DNA of 64,000 nucleotides from a bacterium (GTDB taxonomy: Bacteria > Elusimicrobiota > Elusimicrobia > Elusimicrobiales > UBA9959): NCBI GenBank assembly GCA_021811315.1, contig JAJZPF010000002.1, positions 1-64,000 of the forward strand. Reading direction: 5' to 3'. Positions 16,460 through 25,797 of this stretch are shown here, piece by piece (the stretch's first letter is position 1; every line of letters starts with the position of its first letter). The translations under genes were made by a program, and so were the position numbers. Under the pieces are notes generated by a model. The model worked only from the letters and a program-made list of their open reading frames with translations. It was not told the DNA's origin and made no database searches.

Positions 16460-17212
16460 ATGAAGCTTCGTCTCTTGACCATAAACCTGCACAAGGGCTT
16501 TTCGCCGCTGAACAAGCGCTTTGTATTACCGGAGCTCAGCCGCTGCATACACTCGGTGAAAGCCGATATAATATTCCTGCAGGAAGTGGTAGGAGAGAAC
16601 ATCCATAACGCGGCCAAGCACCGGAACTGGCCGGCCAAGCCGCAGCACGAATATATCGCCGGCGAGGCCGGCCTGGACCATGTCTACGGCAAGAACGCCA
16701 TCTACACTTACGGCCACCACGGCAACGCCATACTTTCGAAGTTCCCCATCCTTTTCTTCGACCGCCTCGATATCTCCACCAACAGGCTTGAAAAAAGAGG
16801 CATGCTCTACGCCAAATTGAAACTGCCGGGGCGCGGGGCTGGCCTGCACTGCATCTGCATCCACCTCGGGCTCCTTTACCGGTCGCGGAAGAAACAGTTC
16901 AGCAGGCTCAGGGAATATATACAGAAGATGGTCCCGGAGAACGAGCCGCTTATCGTGGCCGGCGACTTTAACGAATGGCGCCGGAACAAAAAAGACGAGC
17001 TCGAAACCCGCTTGTTCATGAAAGACGCGGGGCTCGAGCTTTACGGCCGCAAACTGCGCACCTTCCCCTCCGTCCTCCCCATCTTCCCGCTGGACCGCGT
17101 TTACTTCAGGGGCTTCAAGGCCCTGGAAGCGCGCATCCTTAACCAGGGCTGCTGCGGAAACCTCTCCGACCATGCCGGTTTTTTCACCGAAATAGAAAGC
17201 AGCCCTTCCTAA
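16460..17212 (+). CDS. Endonuclease/exonuclease/phosphatase (EEP) family protein, YbhP-like
   Basis: The 250-residue protein has the EEP fold markers: Asn9 in TINLHKG, the metal-binding Glu in FLQEVV (about 42), HGNAILS, GDFNEW, LDRVYFRG and the terminal SDHAGF. The family cleaves phosphodiester bonds in DNA, lipids or inositides; the closest type is YbhP, found beside cardiolipin synthase in enterobacteria. Here no such partner is present. A G-rich ribosome site precedes the ATG, and the ahcY terminator separates it from that gene. Confidence 0.85.
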   Translation: MKLRLLTINLHKGFSPLNKRFVLPELSRCIHSVKADIIFLQEVVGENIHNAAKHRNWPAKPQHEYIAGEAGLDHVYGKNAIYTYGHHGNAILSKFPILFFDRLDISTNRLEKRGMLYAKLKLPGRGAGLHCICIHLGLLYRSRKKQFSRLREYIQKMVPENEPLIVAGDFNEWRRNKKDELETRLFMKDAGLELYGRKLRTFPSVLPIFPLDRVYFRGFKALEARILNQGCCGNLSDHAGFFTEIESSPS

Positions 17213-17248
17213 GCCGCCCCCCTTACGGGGCCGCGCTTTTTATAGAAT
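17213..17248 (+). promoter_or_regulatory. Short hairpin with T-run merging into the hrpB promoter
   Basis: A small gcccc...ggggc hairpin and a TTTTT run follow the EEP gene and could end its transcript. The same T-run leads into TATAGAAT (17241-17248). The string gcgctttttatagaat nearly equals one at 9281-9296. The -10 is so close to the hrpB ATG that only a few leader bases would remain. Confidence 0.45.
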
Positions 17249-17257
17249 ATTACCTCA

Positions 17258-19744
17258 ATGAATTTGCTGCCAATACTGCAGAGCGCGGAGCTCATCATAA
17301 AAGCCGCGGCCAAAAGCCGCCGGCTGATAATCTCTTCCCCCCCCGGCTCGGGCAAATCCACGAAAGTTCCGCAGCTCCTCCTGGACCGCTGCGGCCTTAA
17401 AGGCCGGATAGCCGTGCTTGAGCCGCGCCGCCTGGCCGCGCGGATGCTGGCCGACCGCGTCGCCAAAGAGCGCGGCGGCAGCGCCGGCGGCGAGGTGGGC
17501 TACCGGGTTCGCTTCGAGGACAAGACCGGCCCAAAGACCCGGATAATCTTCGAGACCGAAGGCATACTTCTGCGGGAGCTGGTCTCGGACCCGCAGCTTA
17601 ACAGATATTCAGCGATAATCCTGGACGAATTCCACGAGCGGCACATCCACGGCGACATCACCCTGGCCGCCTGCCTGGCCCTGCAGAGGTCTTCGAGGCC
17701 GGACCTGCTCGTGGTAGTGATGTCCGCCACCCTCGACGAGAAAAAGCTGGCCGCTTATATGGCGCCCTGCGAAACGGTCCTGGCCGAGGGCCGCGCCTTC
17801 CCGATCACGGTAGCCTATTGCGGGCCGGAGACCGCGAAGCTCCCCTCCTGGGAAGCCGCGGCGAAAACCTGCGCCCAGGTGCTCCCCGCCGTAAAGGAAG
17901 GGCACGCCCTGGTCTTCATGCCCGGCGCCTACGAGATAAACCGCACCGCCGCCGCGCTCGCGGGCCTGCCGCAGCTTTCCGGCTTCGCCATAATGCCGCT
18001 GCACGGCGAGATGCCGGCGCGCGACCAGGACGCGGCGCTGGCCCCTTCCGACCGGCGCAAGATAATCATAGCCACCAACATCGCCGAAACCTCGCTTACC
18101 ATCGAGGGCGTCACCGCCGTGATAGACAGCGGGCTCGCCCGCATCGCCCGCTATGACGGCGAGCGCGGCATAAACACCCTTTTCACGGAAAAGATAGCCG
18201 TCCCGTCGGCGACGCAGCGGGCGGGCCGCGCCGGCAGGACCCGCGCCGGGGTCTGCGCGCGGCTCTGGACCGAGCGCGAGAACGCCGGCCGCCCGGTCCT
18301 GCTCGAGCCGGAAATATTGCGGCTGGACGTAAGCGAGGCCCTGCTGACGCTGAAAGCCTGCGGCTATAAAGGTTTCGACGCCCTGCGCTGGCTGGACCCG
18401 CCGGCCCCCCAGGACGCGGCCCGCGCGGAGACTCTGCTGCGGGAGCTCGGCGCTACCGACGCGAAAGGCGCGCTGACCGCGGAGGGCCGGGCCATGGCGA
18501 AATACCCGCTCCACCCGCGCTACTCCCGGATGATGGTGGAGGGCGCCCGCCTGGGCTGCGCCTATGAATGCGCCCTGATAGCCGCCGCCGCGCAGCGCCG
18601 CGGCCTCTGGCTCGACGAAGGAAGGCAGGCGGAGAACCGCTACGCCGAACTGCGCTCGGACCTGGCGGCCGTTATTAAAGCTCTCGAATTCTGCGCCGAC
18701 TCTAATTTCGACGCCTATGCCTGCCAGCGGTCCGGCGTGAAGCAGGCGGCCGCGCGCGACGCCTGGAAGCTGGCGAAACGCCTCGGCGGCGCGGCGGAGC
18801 CCTCCGGAGGCAAAGCCCTGGCCCTGGCCTCGCAATGCTTCCTCCGGGCTTTCCCGGACCGGGTCGCGGCGCTGTTTTCCGCCGGGCGGGGCCGCTACCA
18901 GCTGCCCGGCGGCAGGCACGCCCGGCTAAGCCCCAAAAGCGCGGCTTCCGGGGCCGCCATAATCTGCGCCGGCGAGGCGATGGAAAGCCTGCAGAAGACC
19001 GGGGCGGACATCACGCTCTCTTTCGCCGCCGAGATCAAAGAGGACTGGCTGCTCGCGGCCTTCCCCGGCGATATAGAAAAACTCTCGCGCCCCGCCCTCG
19101 ACGAGGTCATGCTTACCCCCGTGACCGAGAACCTGACGCTTTACCGCGGCATAACGATACGCCGGGAAATAACCGCGGCCAAACCGAGCAAGCCCTCCTC
19201 CGACCTGATAGCCGATGAATTCACGGGCGGCCGCCAGAAGCTGCAGCACTGGGACGAGGAAGTGGAGGACTGGCTGGCGCGGGTGGAGTTCCTCGCTAAA
19301 GCCTGCCCCGACCTTGGTTTCGAGATTTTAAGCGAGGAAGACCTGAAGCTGGTGATAGCCGATATCTGCGCCGGGGCGCGCAGCGTGGCCGAGGCCAGGA
19401 CCCGGCCCGTAATGCCGTCCCTGCAGGAGTGGTTCGGCTGGGAGAAAACCAGGCTTATAGATAAATACGCCCCCTCGCGCCTTGAAATGCCCGGCGGGCG
19501 CAGGGCGAAGATAAAATACCCGCGCGGCCGCGAGCCCTACCTTGAGGCGAAAATACAGGATCTTTTCTCGGTGACGGAAACCCCGAGGGTAGCCGCCGGC
19601 CGGGTTCCGCTGGTGGTGCACATCCTCGCCCCCTCCATGCGCCCGGTGCAGGTCACGAAAGACCTTAAAAGCTTCTGGGCCGAAAGCTATCCAAAGCTTA
19701 AACCCGCCCTCGCCCGCCGCTACCCCCGCCATAAGTGGCTCTAG
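17258..19744 (+). CDS. hrpB: ATP-dependent RNA helicase HrpB
   Basis: The 828-residue DEAH-family helicase has Walker A GSGKST (residues 30-35), the DEFH box (123-126), SAT in motif III (MSATL), and motif VI QRAGRAGRT. Helicase-associated winged-helix and ratchet domains and the HrpB-specific C-terminal domain follow, ending near the conserved RYPRHKW. HrpB is widespread in bacteria, with no settled cellular role. There is no Shine-Dalgarno site before the ATG. It converges on the MscS-cNMP gene with only five bases between the stops. Confidence 0.96.
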   Translation: MNLLPILQSAELIIKAAAKSRRLIISSPPGSGKSTKVPQLLLDRCGLKGRIAVLEPRRLAARMLADRVAKERGGSAGGEVGYRVRFEDKTGPKTRIIFETEGILLRELVSDPQLNRYSAIILDEFHERHIHGDITLAACLALQRSSRPDLLVVVMSATLDEKKLAAYMAPCETVLAEGRAFPITVAYCGPETAKLPSWEAAAKTCAQVLPAVKEGHALVFMPGAYEINRTAAALAGLPQLSGFAIMPLHGEMPARDQDAALAPSDRRKIIIATNIAETSLTIEGVTAVIDSGLARIARYDGERGINTLFTEKIAVPSATQRAGRAGRTRAGVCARLWTERENAGRPVLLEPEILRLDVSEALLTLKACGYKGFDALRWLDPPAPQDAARAETLLRELGATDAKGALTAEGRAMAKYPLHPRYSRMMVEGARLGCAYECALIAAAAQRRGLWLDEGRQAENRYAELRSDLAAVIKALEFCADSNFDAYACQRSGVKQAAARDAWKLAKRLGGAAEPSGGKALALASQCFLRAFPDRVAALFSAGRGRYQLPGGRHARLSPKSAASGAAIICAGEAMESLQKTGADITLSFAAEIKEDWLLAAFPGDIEKLSRPALDEVMLTPVTENLTLYRGITIRREITAAKPSKPSSDLIADEFTGGRQKLQHWDEEVEDWLARVEFLAKACPDLGFEILSEEDLKLVIADICAGARSVAEARTRPVMPSLQEWFGWEKTRLIDKYAPSRLEMPGGRRAKIKYPRGREPYLEAKIQDLFSVTETPRVAAGRVPLVVHILAPSMRPVQVTKDLKSFWAESYPKLKPALARRYPRHKWL

Positions 19745-19749
19745 CCGGT

Positions 19750-21267
19750 TCAGCTCAGGCTGAAGAAATTCCTGATCGTAGAGAGCAGGTTCTGCTCTTC
19801 GGTTTTAAGGCCGGCCAGGGCGTTTTCGCCGGCCAGCTTCTCTTTGGCCTGGTTCAGTTCGAGGCGCCTTTTAGCGAGCAGGCCGGCTATCGATTCCGCT
19901 ATCTCCGGGCGGCTCGCAAGTATGTCCGAGAAGCCTTCCCGGTCAAGCCTGTAGCAGTTCACCTCGCCGTCGGCCACGACCGTGGCGGAGCGCGGCTCGC
20001 CGGTAAGCAGCCCGCCCTCGCCGAAGAAGTCGCCGGCCGCCAGCCTCTTTACCATGCGGTACCCGCCGCCGCCTTCGGAATACAGCCGCACTTCGGCCAC
20101 CCCGCTTGAAATGATGTAAAGCCAGTCGGCCACCGCGCCCTGCCTGGTCATTATCTCGCCGGTGGCGAAAGGCGTGGGCTTCAGGCGGCCGGCGAGGAGC
20201 TCTTTTTCGGCCTCGGTCAGGACCTGGAAAACATAGACCCCTTTCAGGGCCGCGGCGCGCCTGGCCTGTTCCTGCTTCCTGCTCTTCTCGGCCACTTCCT
20301 CGGCGCCCTGCGCCAGGACCATCGTCCTGCCGTGCACGGAAAGCTTTATGCCTGCGCGGGAGAGCGCGTAGAAGATGCGTGACCGCACCAGGGCGTCCAC
20401 GCCGCCGGGGGCCGAGAAATCGGTAAGCCAGTAGCGGGCCTCGTACACTATGCAGTTAGGCTGGAAATCTTTTATCACGCAATCCGGGGGCGGCTCCGAG
20501 GCCACGCCGGCGGGCGGGTCCTCCCTCAGCGCCTGCTCCACCGGCCCGGTGACCTCGCCAGGGTGCCGGTCGTAATATACGTTGAAAGGAACGGCGCGGA
20601 AGCGCTTGTTCCCGGCCGCGGCCCCCAGCACCAGGACGGCGCTTTTCATAAGGACGATATTGGGGATGATTATTATATCCCCCCCGATGGTCGCCAGCGT
20701 CGACTGGCGCCAGCGTATCTCCTTCAGGACGCCCTCGAACCCCTCCACCCTTATCATATCGCCTACGACGAAAGAGTCCTCGAGGTGCAGGACCATGCCT
20801 CCGATAATGTTCCCGAGCGTATCCTGCAGGGAAAAAGCGACCACGCCGGTCACCAGGGCCGAGGTGGCCAGTATACCGCTGAGGTTCGCGCCGGAAGCGG
20901 AAACCACCGCGAGCCCGGCCACTATGTAGGCGCCGGCGAGGATCAGGTCCTCCACGAACTTGGAGACGCCGGCCTTGAGCTTCGGCATGACCAGGGAGAA
21001 ACCGAAGACCCCGGCCAGGTTTATCGCGGCTATCACCGCGAACAGGCGGGACACCAGCTCCACAAGTTTCAGCAGGCCGCCTGAGGAGGCGCCGCCCATG
21101 AGCTTTACCGCCAGGAGGCCGGCTATAGAGCTGACGGCCAGGAAAAAGGTTCCGCCCAGCCTTTTGCGCGAAGCCGGGCCGGCGAGGTAAAGAAGCGCGG
21201 TCGCTATGAAAAGGAAAGAGTAAAAGCCTATTATCCAGGTGCCGAAAAGCGCGGAGATCTGTTGCAT
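19750..21267 (-). CDS. MscS-type mechanosensitive channel with C-terminal cyclic-nucleotide-binding domain
   Basis: The 505-residue protein has several N-terminal membrane helices (to about residue 150) and an MscS pore/beta domain with SLQDTLGNIIGGMVL and VGDMIRVEGFEGVL. A cytoplasmic alpha/beta domain follows, then a CRP/CNMP domain (about 340-470) with GDFFGEGGLLTGEPRSATV, the phosphate-binding cassette. Such channels may open to membrane tension, a cyclic nucleotide, or both. It is the last gene of a leftward cluster with a possible PycTM-like protein and a SulP-cNMP transporter. A TACAAT box six bases before the ATG suggests a leaderless start. Confidence 0.92.
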   Translation of the reverse strand: MQQISALFGTWIIGFYSFLFIATALLYLAGPASRKRLGGTFFLAVSSIAGLLAVKLMGGASSGGLLKLVELVSRLFAVIAAINLAGVFGFSLVMPKLKAGVSKFVEDLILAGAYIVAGLAVVSASGANLSGILATSALVTGVVAFSLQDTLGNIIGGMVLHLEDSFVVGDMIRVEGFEGVLKEIRWRQSTLATIGGDIIIIPNIVLMKSAVLVLGAAAGNKRFRAVPFNVYYDRHPGEVTGPVEQALREDPPAGVASEPPPDCVIKDFQPNCIVYEARYWLTDFSAPGGVDALVRSRIFYALSRAGIKLSVHGRTMVLAQGAEEVAEKSRKQEQARRAAALKGVYVFQVLTEAEKELLAGRLKPTPFATGEIMTRQGAVADWLYIISSGVAEVRLYSEGGGGYRMVKRLAAGDFFGEGGLLTGEPRSATVVADGEVNCYRLDREGFSDILASRPEIAESIAGLLAKRRLELNQAKEKLAGENALAGLKTEEQNLLSTIRNFFSLS

Positions 21268-21273
21268 GGCTAT

Positions 21274-21279
21274 ATTGTA
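21274..21279 (-). promoter_or_regulatory. -10 box before the MscS-cNMP gene
   Basis: TACAAT on the minus strand ends six bases before the ATG at 21267, and there is no ribosome site. The arrangement is the same as at 13920-13925. Confidence 0.45.
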
Positions 21280-21296
21280 GAAAATCTAAGACTATC

Positions 21297-21824
21297 CTAA
21301 CGCCAGATAAGCCGGCAGAGCAGGCCGAGCTGGACGACCACGGCGGGGACGGTCGCGGCCAGGAAAAGGCGGCGCTTGCGGACGGCTATCCTCGCCGAAG
21401 AAACTATCTGCCCGACGATATCCTCGTAATACTGGGTGGCGGTAACGCCGCCCCCGAGATACCTGTCGAAGAGGATGACCAGCTCTATCTGGGGGTATTT
21501 GGCGATATCGTGCGCTGAGATAAGGCAATCACCGGCATGCCGCCCGTCCATCCGCGGGTCGAGCAGGGGGACCTGCCTGTTAGTTTCGATCAGGGGAGAG
21601 AGCGCGAGAAGGCCGATCGGCAGGATCACGCAAAGCAGCGCGAGCGCGAAATGCGAGAGCCGCCCGCCGGGGACTACGGTTTCAACAAGCGCCATCTGGG
21701 CGGCGGCGAAGGCCGTGAGCGCCCAGAGCTTCAGGTCGGTCCGGCTTGTCTCGCCGAGTATTTTGGCGTGTATTATCCAGAGGCGCCGCTCGGGCTCCGG
21801 GCTGAGATGGGAAGATACGCTCAT
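21297..21824 (-). CDS. Membrane protein, possibly related to Pycsar effector (PycTM) proteins
   Basis: This 175-residue protein has two adjacent hydrophobic segments (about 35-50 and 58-77), a long cytoplasmic stretch with a YYEDIVGQI helix, and a C-terminal hydrophobic segment (about 150-172) preceded by basic residues. This order, with an N-terminal TDLKLWAL helix, resembles PycTM/DUF5706 membrane proteins, but similarity is weak and judged by eye. It lies between two genes whose products end in cyclic-nucleotide-binding domains, all on one strand with gaps of 21 and 29 bases. It could instead be an uncharacterised accessory subunit. Confidence 0.6.
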   Translation of the reverse strand: MSVSSHLSPEPERRLWIIHAKILGETSRTDLKLWALTAFAAAQMALVETVVPGGRLSHFALALLCVILPIGLLALSPLIETNRQVPLLDPRMDGRHAGDCLISAHDIAKYPQIELVILFDRYLGGGVTATQYYEDIVGQIVSSARIAVRKRRLFLAATVPAVVVQLGLLCRLIWR

Positions 21825-21845
21825 AGCTGCCTCCTGGCGCCCGCC

Positions 21846-24080
21846 TTAGTTGTCCTGAAGGCGGCGCAGCTCGCGGTCGGCGTCGCGCAAGCGCAGCGCC
21901 TCCACCGTGGAAAGACGCTGAAAGAAAACCGCGCCGACGGCCGGGTCGCGGCGGGAGATCCCGTCGAAAGCTTCGCGGCCGATCACATAAAGGTCGGTGT
22001 CGGTCAGGGCCAGGGCGTCGGCCGTCCGCGGAGTTCGGGCCAGGAAAGCGACCTCGCCGAAGAAATCCCCCGGCCCGAAGACCGCGAGGTGATGCTGGCG
22101 GCGAGTGTCCTTCAGCGGCAGGACGATGCGGACGCGCCCGCGGCGGATCAGGAAAAGTTCGTTCCCCTTTTCCTTGCGGAGAAAGACTGGTTTTCCGGCT
22201 TCTACCCGGCGTTCGGTGATCGCCGCCCGCAGCCCGGCAAGCGAGGCCGGGTCGATCTCGTGCAAAAAGTCTATCTGGGACAGGTCCAGAAGTTCGCCAG
22301 GGGCCGCCCGCTCCAGGCCGGCCTCTTCGAGGGCCCTGTCCTCCGCCCATTCGAGCGCGTCGTGCAGCGTTTCAAAGACGCGCCCCCCGCCTTCGTCATG
22401 CGTCAGCCCCAGATATTTAAAATAGGTTATCAGGTCCTGCCCCGTCGGCAGGCTCTGCGGGAGATGGGAGAAAGCCAGCGTCCCGCCGCGCTCGCGCAGC
22501 ATCGCGCCCACCTGCTCGAGCATGTGCACGGCCGTAAAATCCACGGAGGTAACCCTCCGCATGTCCAGGATAAGGCGCCGGCAGGAACGCATCTCGCTCT
22601 CTATTTCCGAAAAAAGCTGGTCGGTGGTCCCGAAGAACAGGCTGCCCTGCAGCTCGACGACCAGGGTTTCGGCGCCGCGCTCCGCCAGCACCGCCCGCTC
22701 TCCCTCCAGGCGCTGCTGCTTCGAGGAGATCTCGGCGCCCGTGGCTTTGCGCCGGATCACGGTAATGTTCATCTGCTCGCGGATGAACAGCAGAATTGAA
22801 AGCGCTATGCCCACGCCGGCGGCCGCGATCAGGTCCACGGCCAGCGCCGTCCCCGTCACCGAGAGAATAACGGCGAAGTCGAGCATCGTGCTGCGCCGGA
22901 GCGCCAGCCGTACGCTGGAGCGGTCTATCATGCGGGCCCCGACCACGGCCAGGATGCCGGCCAGCGCGGCCAGCGGGATGCGCCCGATCGCGCCGCCCAA
23001 CGCGAGCGCGGTGAGCAGGGCAAGCGCCCCCTCGATGATACCCGCCGCCCGGGTTTTCCCGCCGCTCGCCAGGCTTACCATGGTCGCCCCGAGGGTCCCG
23101 GCGCCCGGCATGCCCCCCAGCAGGGCGGAGACGATATTCCCCGCTCCCTGCCCGGTGAGCTCGCGGTTGGAATTATGCCGGGTCCGGACTATGGAATCCG
23201 TTACGACGCAGGTCTTAAGCGTGTCTATGGAAAGAAGCACCGAGAGCGTCAGCGCCGGCCCAAGCAGAAGGTAGATCTCGTGCCGCCCCAGCAGGCGCAG
23301 CGCGCCGAAATTGGAAATTACGCCGTCGAAAACGGCTCCCGGGCTGGTAGAGATGGCGCCTATGATGAAAGGATTCGCTTCGAGCGCGAGCAGCTGGGGC
23401 TTTAAAAGCCCCGCCGCCAGGTGCGCCCCAATGCCGGCGGCCAGCCCCAAAATTGCGGCCGGGATCTTTTTAGTGAAACGCGGGGCGGCGACCGTGACGG
23501 CGACCGTGACAAGGGCCACGAATACCGCCGGCCATTGCCAGGTACCGGGTGAAAGCAGGCCGGCGAGCGGCTCAGCGCTCTTCGCCAGCCCGAGGAAAGG
23601 AACTATCTGCTTCAGGATGATAAGCAGGCCGACGCCGCTCATATACCCGGTGACCACGGGATAGGGAATATATTTGATCAGGCGGCCGCCGCCGAGCGCG
23701 CCGTAAACGGCCTGCAGCGCGCCCGAGAGCAGGCCTACCAGGGCGAGAGAAACTACGACGCCCGACGGCGAAGCGCCGTCCCCCAGCAGCCGGACGCAGA
23801 GCGCGGCCATCACGGCCGCCGCCGGGGCGCAGGGAGCCGAAATAAGGCGCGGGGCGCCGCCGAGCGCCGGGGCGATTAGGCCTATGGCCACTGTCCCCAG
23901 GACGCCGGCAAGCGCGCCCGCGCCGGCAAAACCGGGCCCGAGCGGCGCGTACATCGCGACGCCGAAAGCGATGGCGGAAGGCAGAGCGACGAGCATCGCC
24001 GCCATCCCGCCCCAGGCGTCAGCCCACTCGAAACTTTTGGCCGCACCGGACGCGCCGGTCGTTGTTGTCATAGACTTCAT
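21846..24080 (-). CDS. SulP family anion transporter with STAS and cyclic-nucleotide-binding domains
   Basis: The 744-residue protein has a SulP/SLC26 membrane domain (to about residue 400) with roughly twelve helices. A STAS domain (about 440-560, VVELQGSLFFG...LDMRRVTSVDFTA) follows, then a C-terminal cNMP-binding domain (about 600-720) with GDFFGEVAFLARTPRTADA. SulP proteins carry sulfate, bicarbonate or other anions. Here transport could be gated by a cyclic nucleotide. The ATG at 24080 is chosen over a TTG at 24110; a further ATG is at 24071. A TATATT stands just before the ATG. Confidence 0.92.
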   Translation of the reverse strand: MKSMTTTTGASGAAKSFEWADAWGGMAAMLVALPSAIAFGVAMYAPLGPGFAGAGALAGVLGTVAIGLIAPALGGAPRLISAPCAPAAAVMAALCVRLLGDGASPSGVVVSLALVGLLSGALQAVYGALGGGRLIKYIPYPVVTGYMSGVGLLIILKQIVPFLGLAKSAEPLAGLLSPGTWQWPAVFVALVTVAVTVAAPRFTKKIPAAILGLAAGIGAHLAAGLLKPQLLALEANPFIIGAISTSPGAVFDGVISNFGALRLLGRHEIYLLLGPALTLSVLLSIDTLKTCVVTDSIVRTRHNSNRELTGQGAGNIVSALLGGMPGAGTLGATMVSLASGGKTRAAGIIEGALALLTALALGGAIGRIPLAALAGILAVVGARMIDRSSVRLALRRSTMLDFAVILSVTGTALAVDLIAAAGVGIALSILLFIREQMNITVIRRKATGAEISSKQQRLEGERAVLAERGAETLVVELQGSLFFGTTDQLFSEIESEMRSCRRLILDMRRVTSVDFTAVHMLEQVGAMLRERGGTLAFSHLPQSLPTGQDLITYFKYLGLTHDEGGGRVFETLHDALEWAEDRALEEAGLERAAPGELLDLSQIDFLHEIDPASLAGLRAAITERRVEAGKPVFLRKEKGNELFLIRRGRVRIVLPLKDTRRQHHLAVFGPGDFFGEVAFLARTPRTADALALTDTDLYVIGREAFDGISRRDPAVGAVFFQRLSTVEALRLRDADRELRRLQDN

Positions 24081-24171
24081 TAATATACCAAAGTAAAGCG
24101 ACCCCGGCAAAATAAAGAGCGCCGTTTACAGGCGGCGCGGTTTATAGATAGACTATGGACGAGGAAACCTT

Positions 24172-24597
24172 ATGCAAAACGAAGAAAAGAAAGAGATAAT
24201 TCCAGGAATGAACGGGGAGTTTAAACCGGAGGACGTTCCGGAACAATACCGGGAAGCGGTAAAAGCGAAATTGAAAGCAGCCAAATCCGGTAAAGAAACT
24301 CCCGGCGTCTCAAAAATAACCCTGCACAAGGATTTTCAGTTCAGATTCCAGGGCGGCTCCGGCCTGGAAACTATTTTTAATTTGCTTCTCAAGGCTTCGC
24401 AGCCTCCCGGGCCTCGCCCCCGGCCCCCGTCCTTGCAGTCCAAGGGAGCGGCGGCCTCCGAGGAAAGACAGGAAACCCGCTACGAACAGCCCAACCCCGG
24501 GGCGGTAAAGCCTTCCTCTTCCGGCTGGCTGATATGGGTGATCGCGGCCATTCTCGCGGCAACCTACTTCATCTCTTCCAGGGCTCTGCTCAAATAA
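24172..24597 (+). CDS. Tail-anchored membrane protein, unknown
   Basis: This 141-residue protein has a charged N-terminal half, an FKPEDVPEQYREAVKAKLKA helix, a proline-rich disordered middle (about 80-115) and one C-terminal transmembrane helix (about 119-136). GAGGAAA precedes the ATG. No family is recognised. The gene diverges from the SulP gene with a 91-base gap that also holds a gcgccg...cggcgc hairpin and T/A-rich gtttatag. Confidence 0.75.
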   Translation: MQNEEKKEIIPGMNGEFKPEDVPEQYREAVKAKLKAAKSGKETPGVSKITLHKDFQFRFQGGSGLETIFNLLLKASQPPGPRPRPPSLQSKGAAASEERQETRYEQPNPGAVKPSSSGWLIWVIAAILAATYFISSRALLK

Positions 24598-24621
24598 AGC
24601 CGCCTGAAAGGAGCGCCGCGC

Positions 24622-25797
24622 CTATTTGTATTTTTCCGCTACCTTCCGGTAAGCGTCCCTGAAAGGCGTGCCGCTCTCCACCAGCTTGTATACTTCCTCC
24701 GTGGCGAACAGCTCTTCGGAAAGAGCGCAGTTCTCCGCGTCGAAACGCAGGCCTTCCACCACCACCGACATTATCCCGAGCGCGGCCAGCGCGGCGTCGA
24801 GGCAGCTGAAAAGCGGCCCCTTGGCCAGCTGGATATCCCTGTTATAGCCGGAGATTAGATTGCCGGCCAGGCTCTTTATCTTGAATTCTTCTCCGAGCAC
24901 GACATGGTACTTGCCGCGCACCAGCTCCAGCACGTCGGGGTTCTTCTTCTGCGGCATGATGGAGCTGCCCGTGCAGAAAGCGTCCGGCAGCTTCACGAAG
25001 CCGAACTCCGGCATGCTGTACATGATAAGGTCGGAGGCCAGCTTGTTCAGGTCGAACATGACCTGGGAGCAGAGGTGGGCGATAGTGGCTTCGAATTTAT
25101 TCCGGCTCATCTGGGCGTAGACCGGGTTATCCATCGCTTTCGCGAAGCCCAGCAGGGAGGCGGTCATCTTTTTATCTATCTTCAGCACCGGCACGCCGTA
25201 GCCGGCGGCCGAGCCCAGCGGCGACTGGTCTATCAGCTTAAGCACGGAGTCCGAGAATTTATCGTTATCGGCGGCGGAGTCGGAGAAGCAGCCGAGCCAG
25301 GTTCCCACCGTGGTCGGCATCGCCCTGCGCATATGCGTGTAGCCGGGAAGAGGTATTCGCCCCTGCCTCTTTTGCGCGGACCGCAGGGCTTTCCTAAAGC
25401 CCGCCAGTTTCTGTTTCAGCGTACCCAGGCTTTCTTTCTCGTAAAGCCGGAGGGCGGTGAGCACCTGGTCGTTGCGGGACCGCGCGGTGTGGATCTTTTT
25501 CCCGGCGTCGCCGCATTTTTTTACCAGGAAGTTCTCGATGGCGGTATGGCAGTCTTCGTCCTCTTTATTAATGACGAAAGCGCCTTTTCCGTCGAGCCGC
25601 AGTATTTCGCGGAGGCCGTTCTCAAGGCCGGCGAGCTCGGCTTTGGTCAGCAGCCCAATCTTGCGCAGCATTTTGGCGTGCGCCAGCGACGCGGCGCAGT
25701 CGTGCTTCACCAGCCGCCGGTCAAGGATATAATCGTCCCCCACCGTGAAAGACTCGATATCCTTGTTCAGCTCGCCGCCCTTGTCCCAGAGCTTCAT
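24622..25797 (-). CDS. argH: Argininosuccinate lyase
   Basis: The 391-residue enzyme cleaves argininosuccinate to arginine and fumarate. The fumarase/aspartase-superfamily signature [13 protein letters not shown] and the active-site TARSRNDQV segment are present. It is shorter than the usual 450-470 residues and stops soon after the [13 protein letters not shown] segment, so the small C-terminal domain is mostly absent. Its ATG overlaps the argG stop by four bases, so the two are coupled. Confidence 0.93.
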   Translation of the reverse strand: MKLWDKGGELNKDIESFTVGDDYILDRRLVKHDCAASLAHAKMLRKIGLLTKAELAGLENGLREILRLDGKGAFVINKEDEDCHTAIENFLVKKCGDAGKKIHTARSRNDQVLTALRLYEKESLGTLKQKLAGFRKALRSAQKRQGRIPLPGYTHMRRAMPTTVGTWLGCFSDSAADNDKFSDSVLKLIDQSPLGSAAGYGVPVLKIDKKMTASLLGFAKAMDNPVYAQMSRNKFEATIAHLCSQVMFDLNKLASDLIMYSMPEFGFVKLPDAFCTGSSIMPQKKNPDVLELVRGKYHVVLGEEFKIKSLAGNLISGYNRDIQLAKGPLFSCLDAALAALGIMSVVVEGLRFDAENCALSEELFATEEVYKLVESGTPFRDAYRKVAEKYK

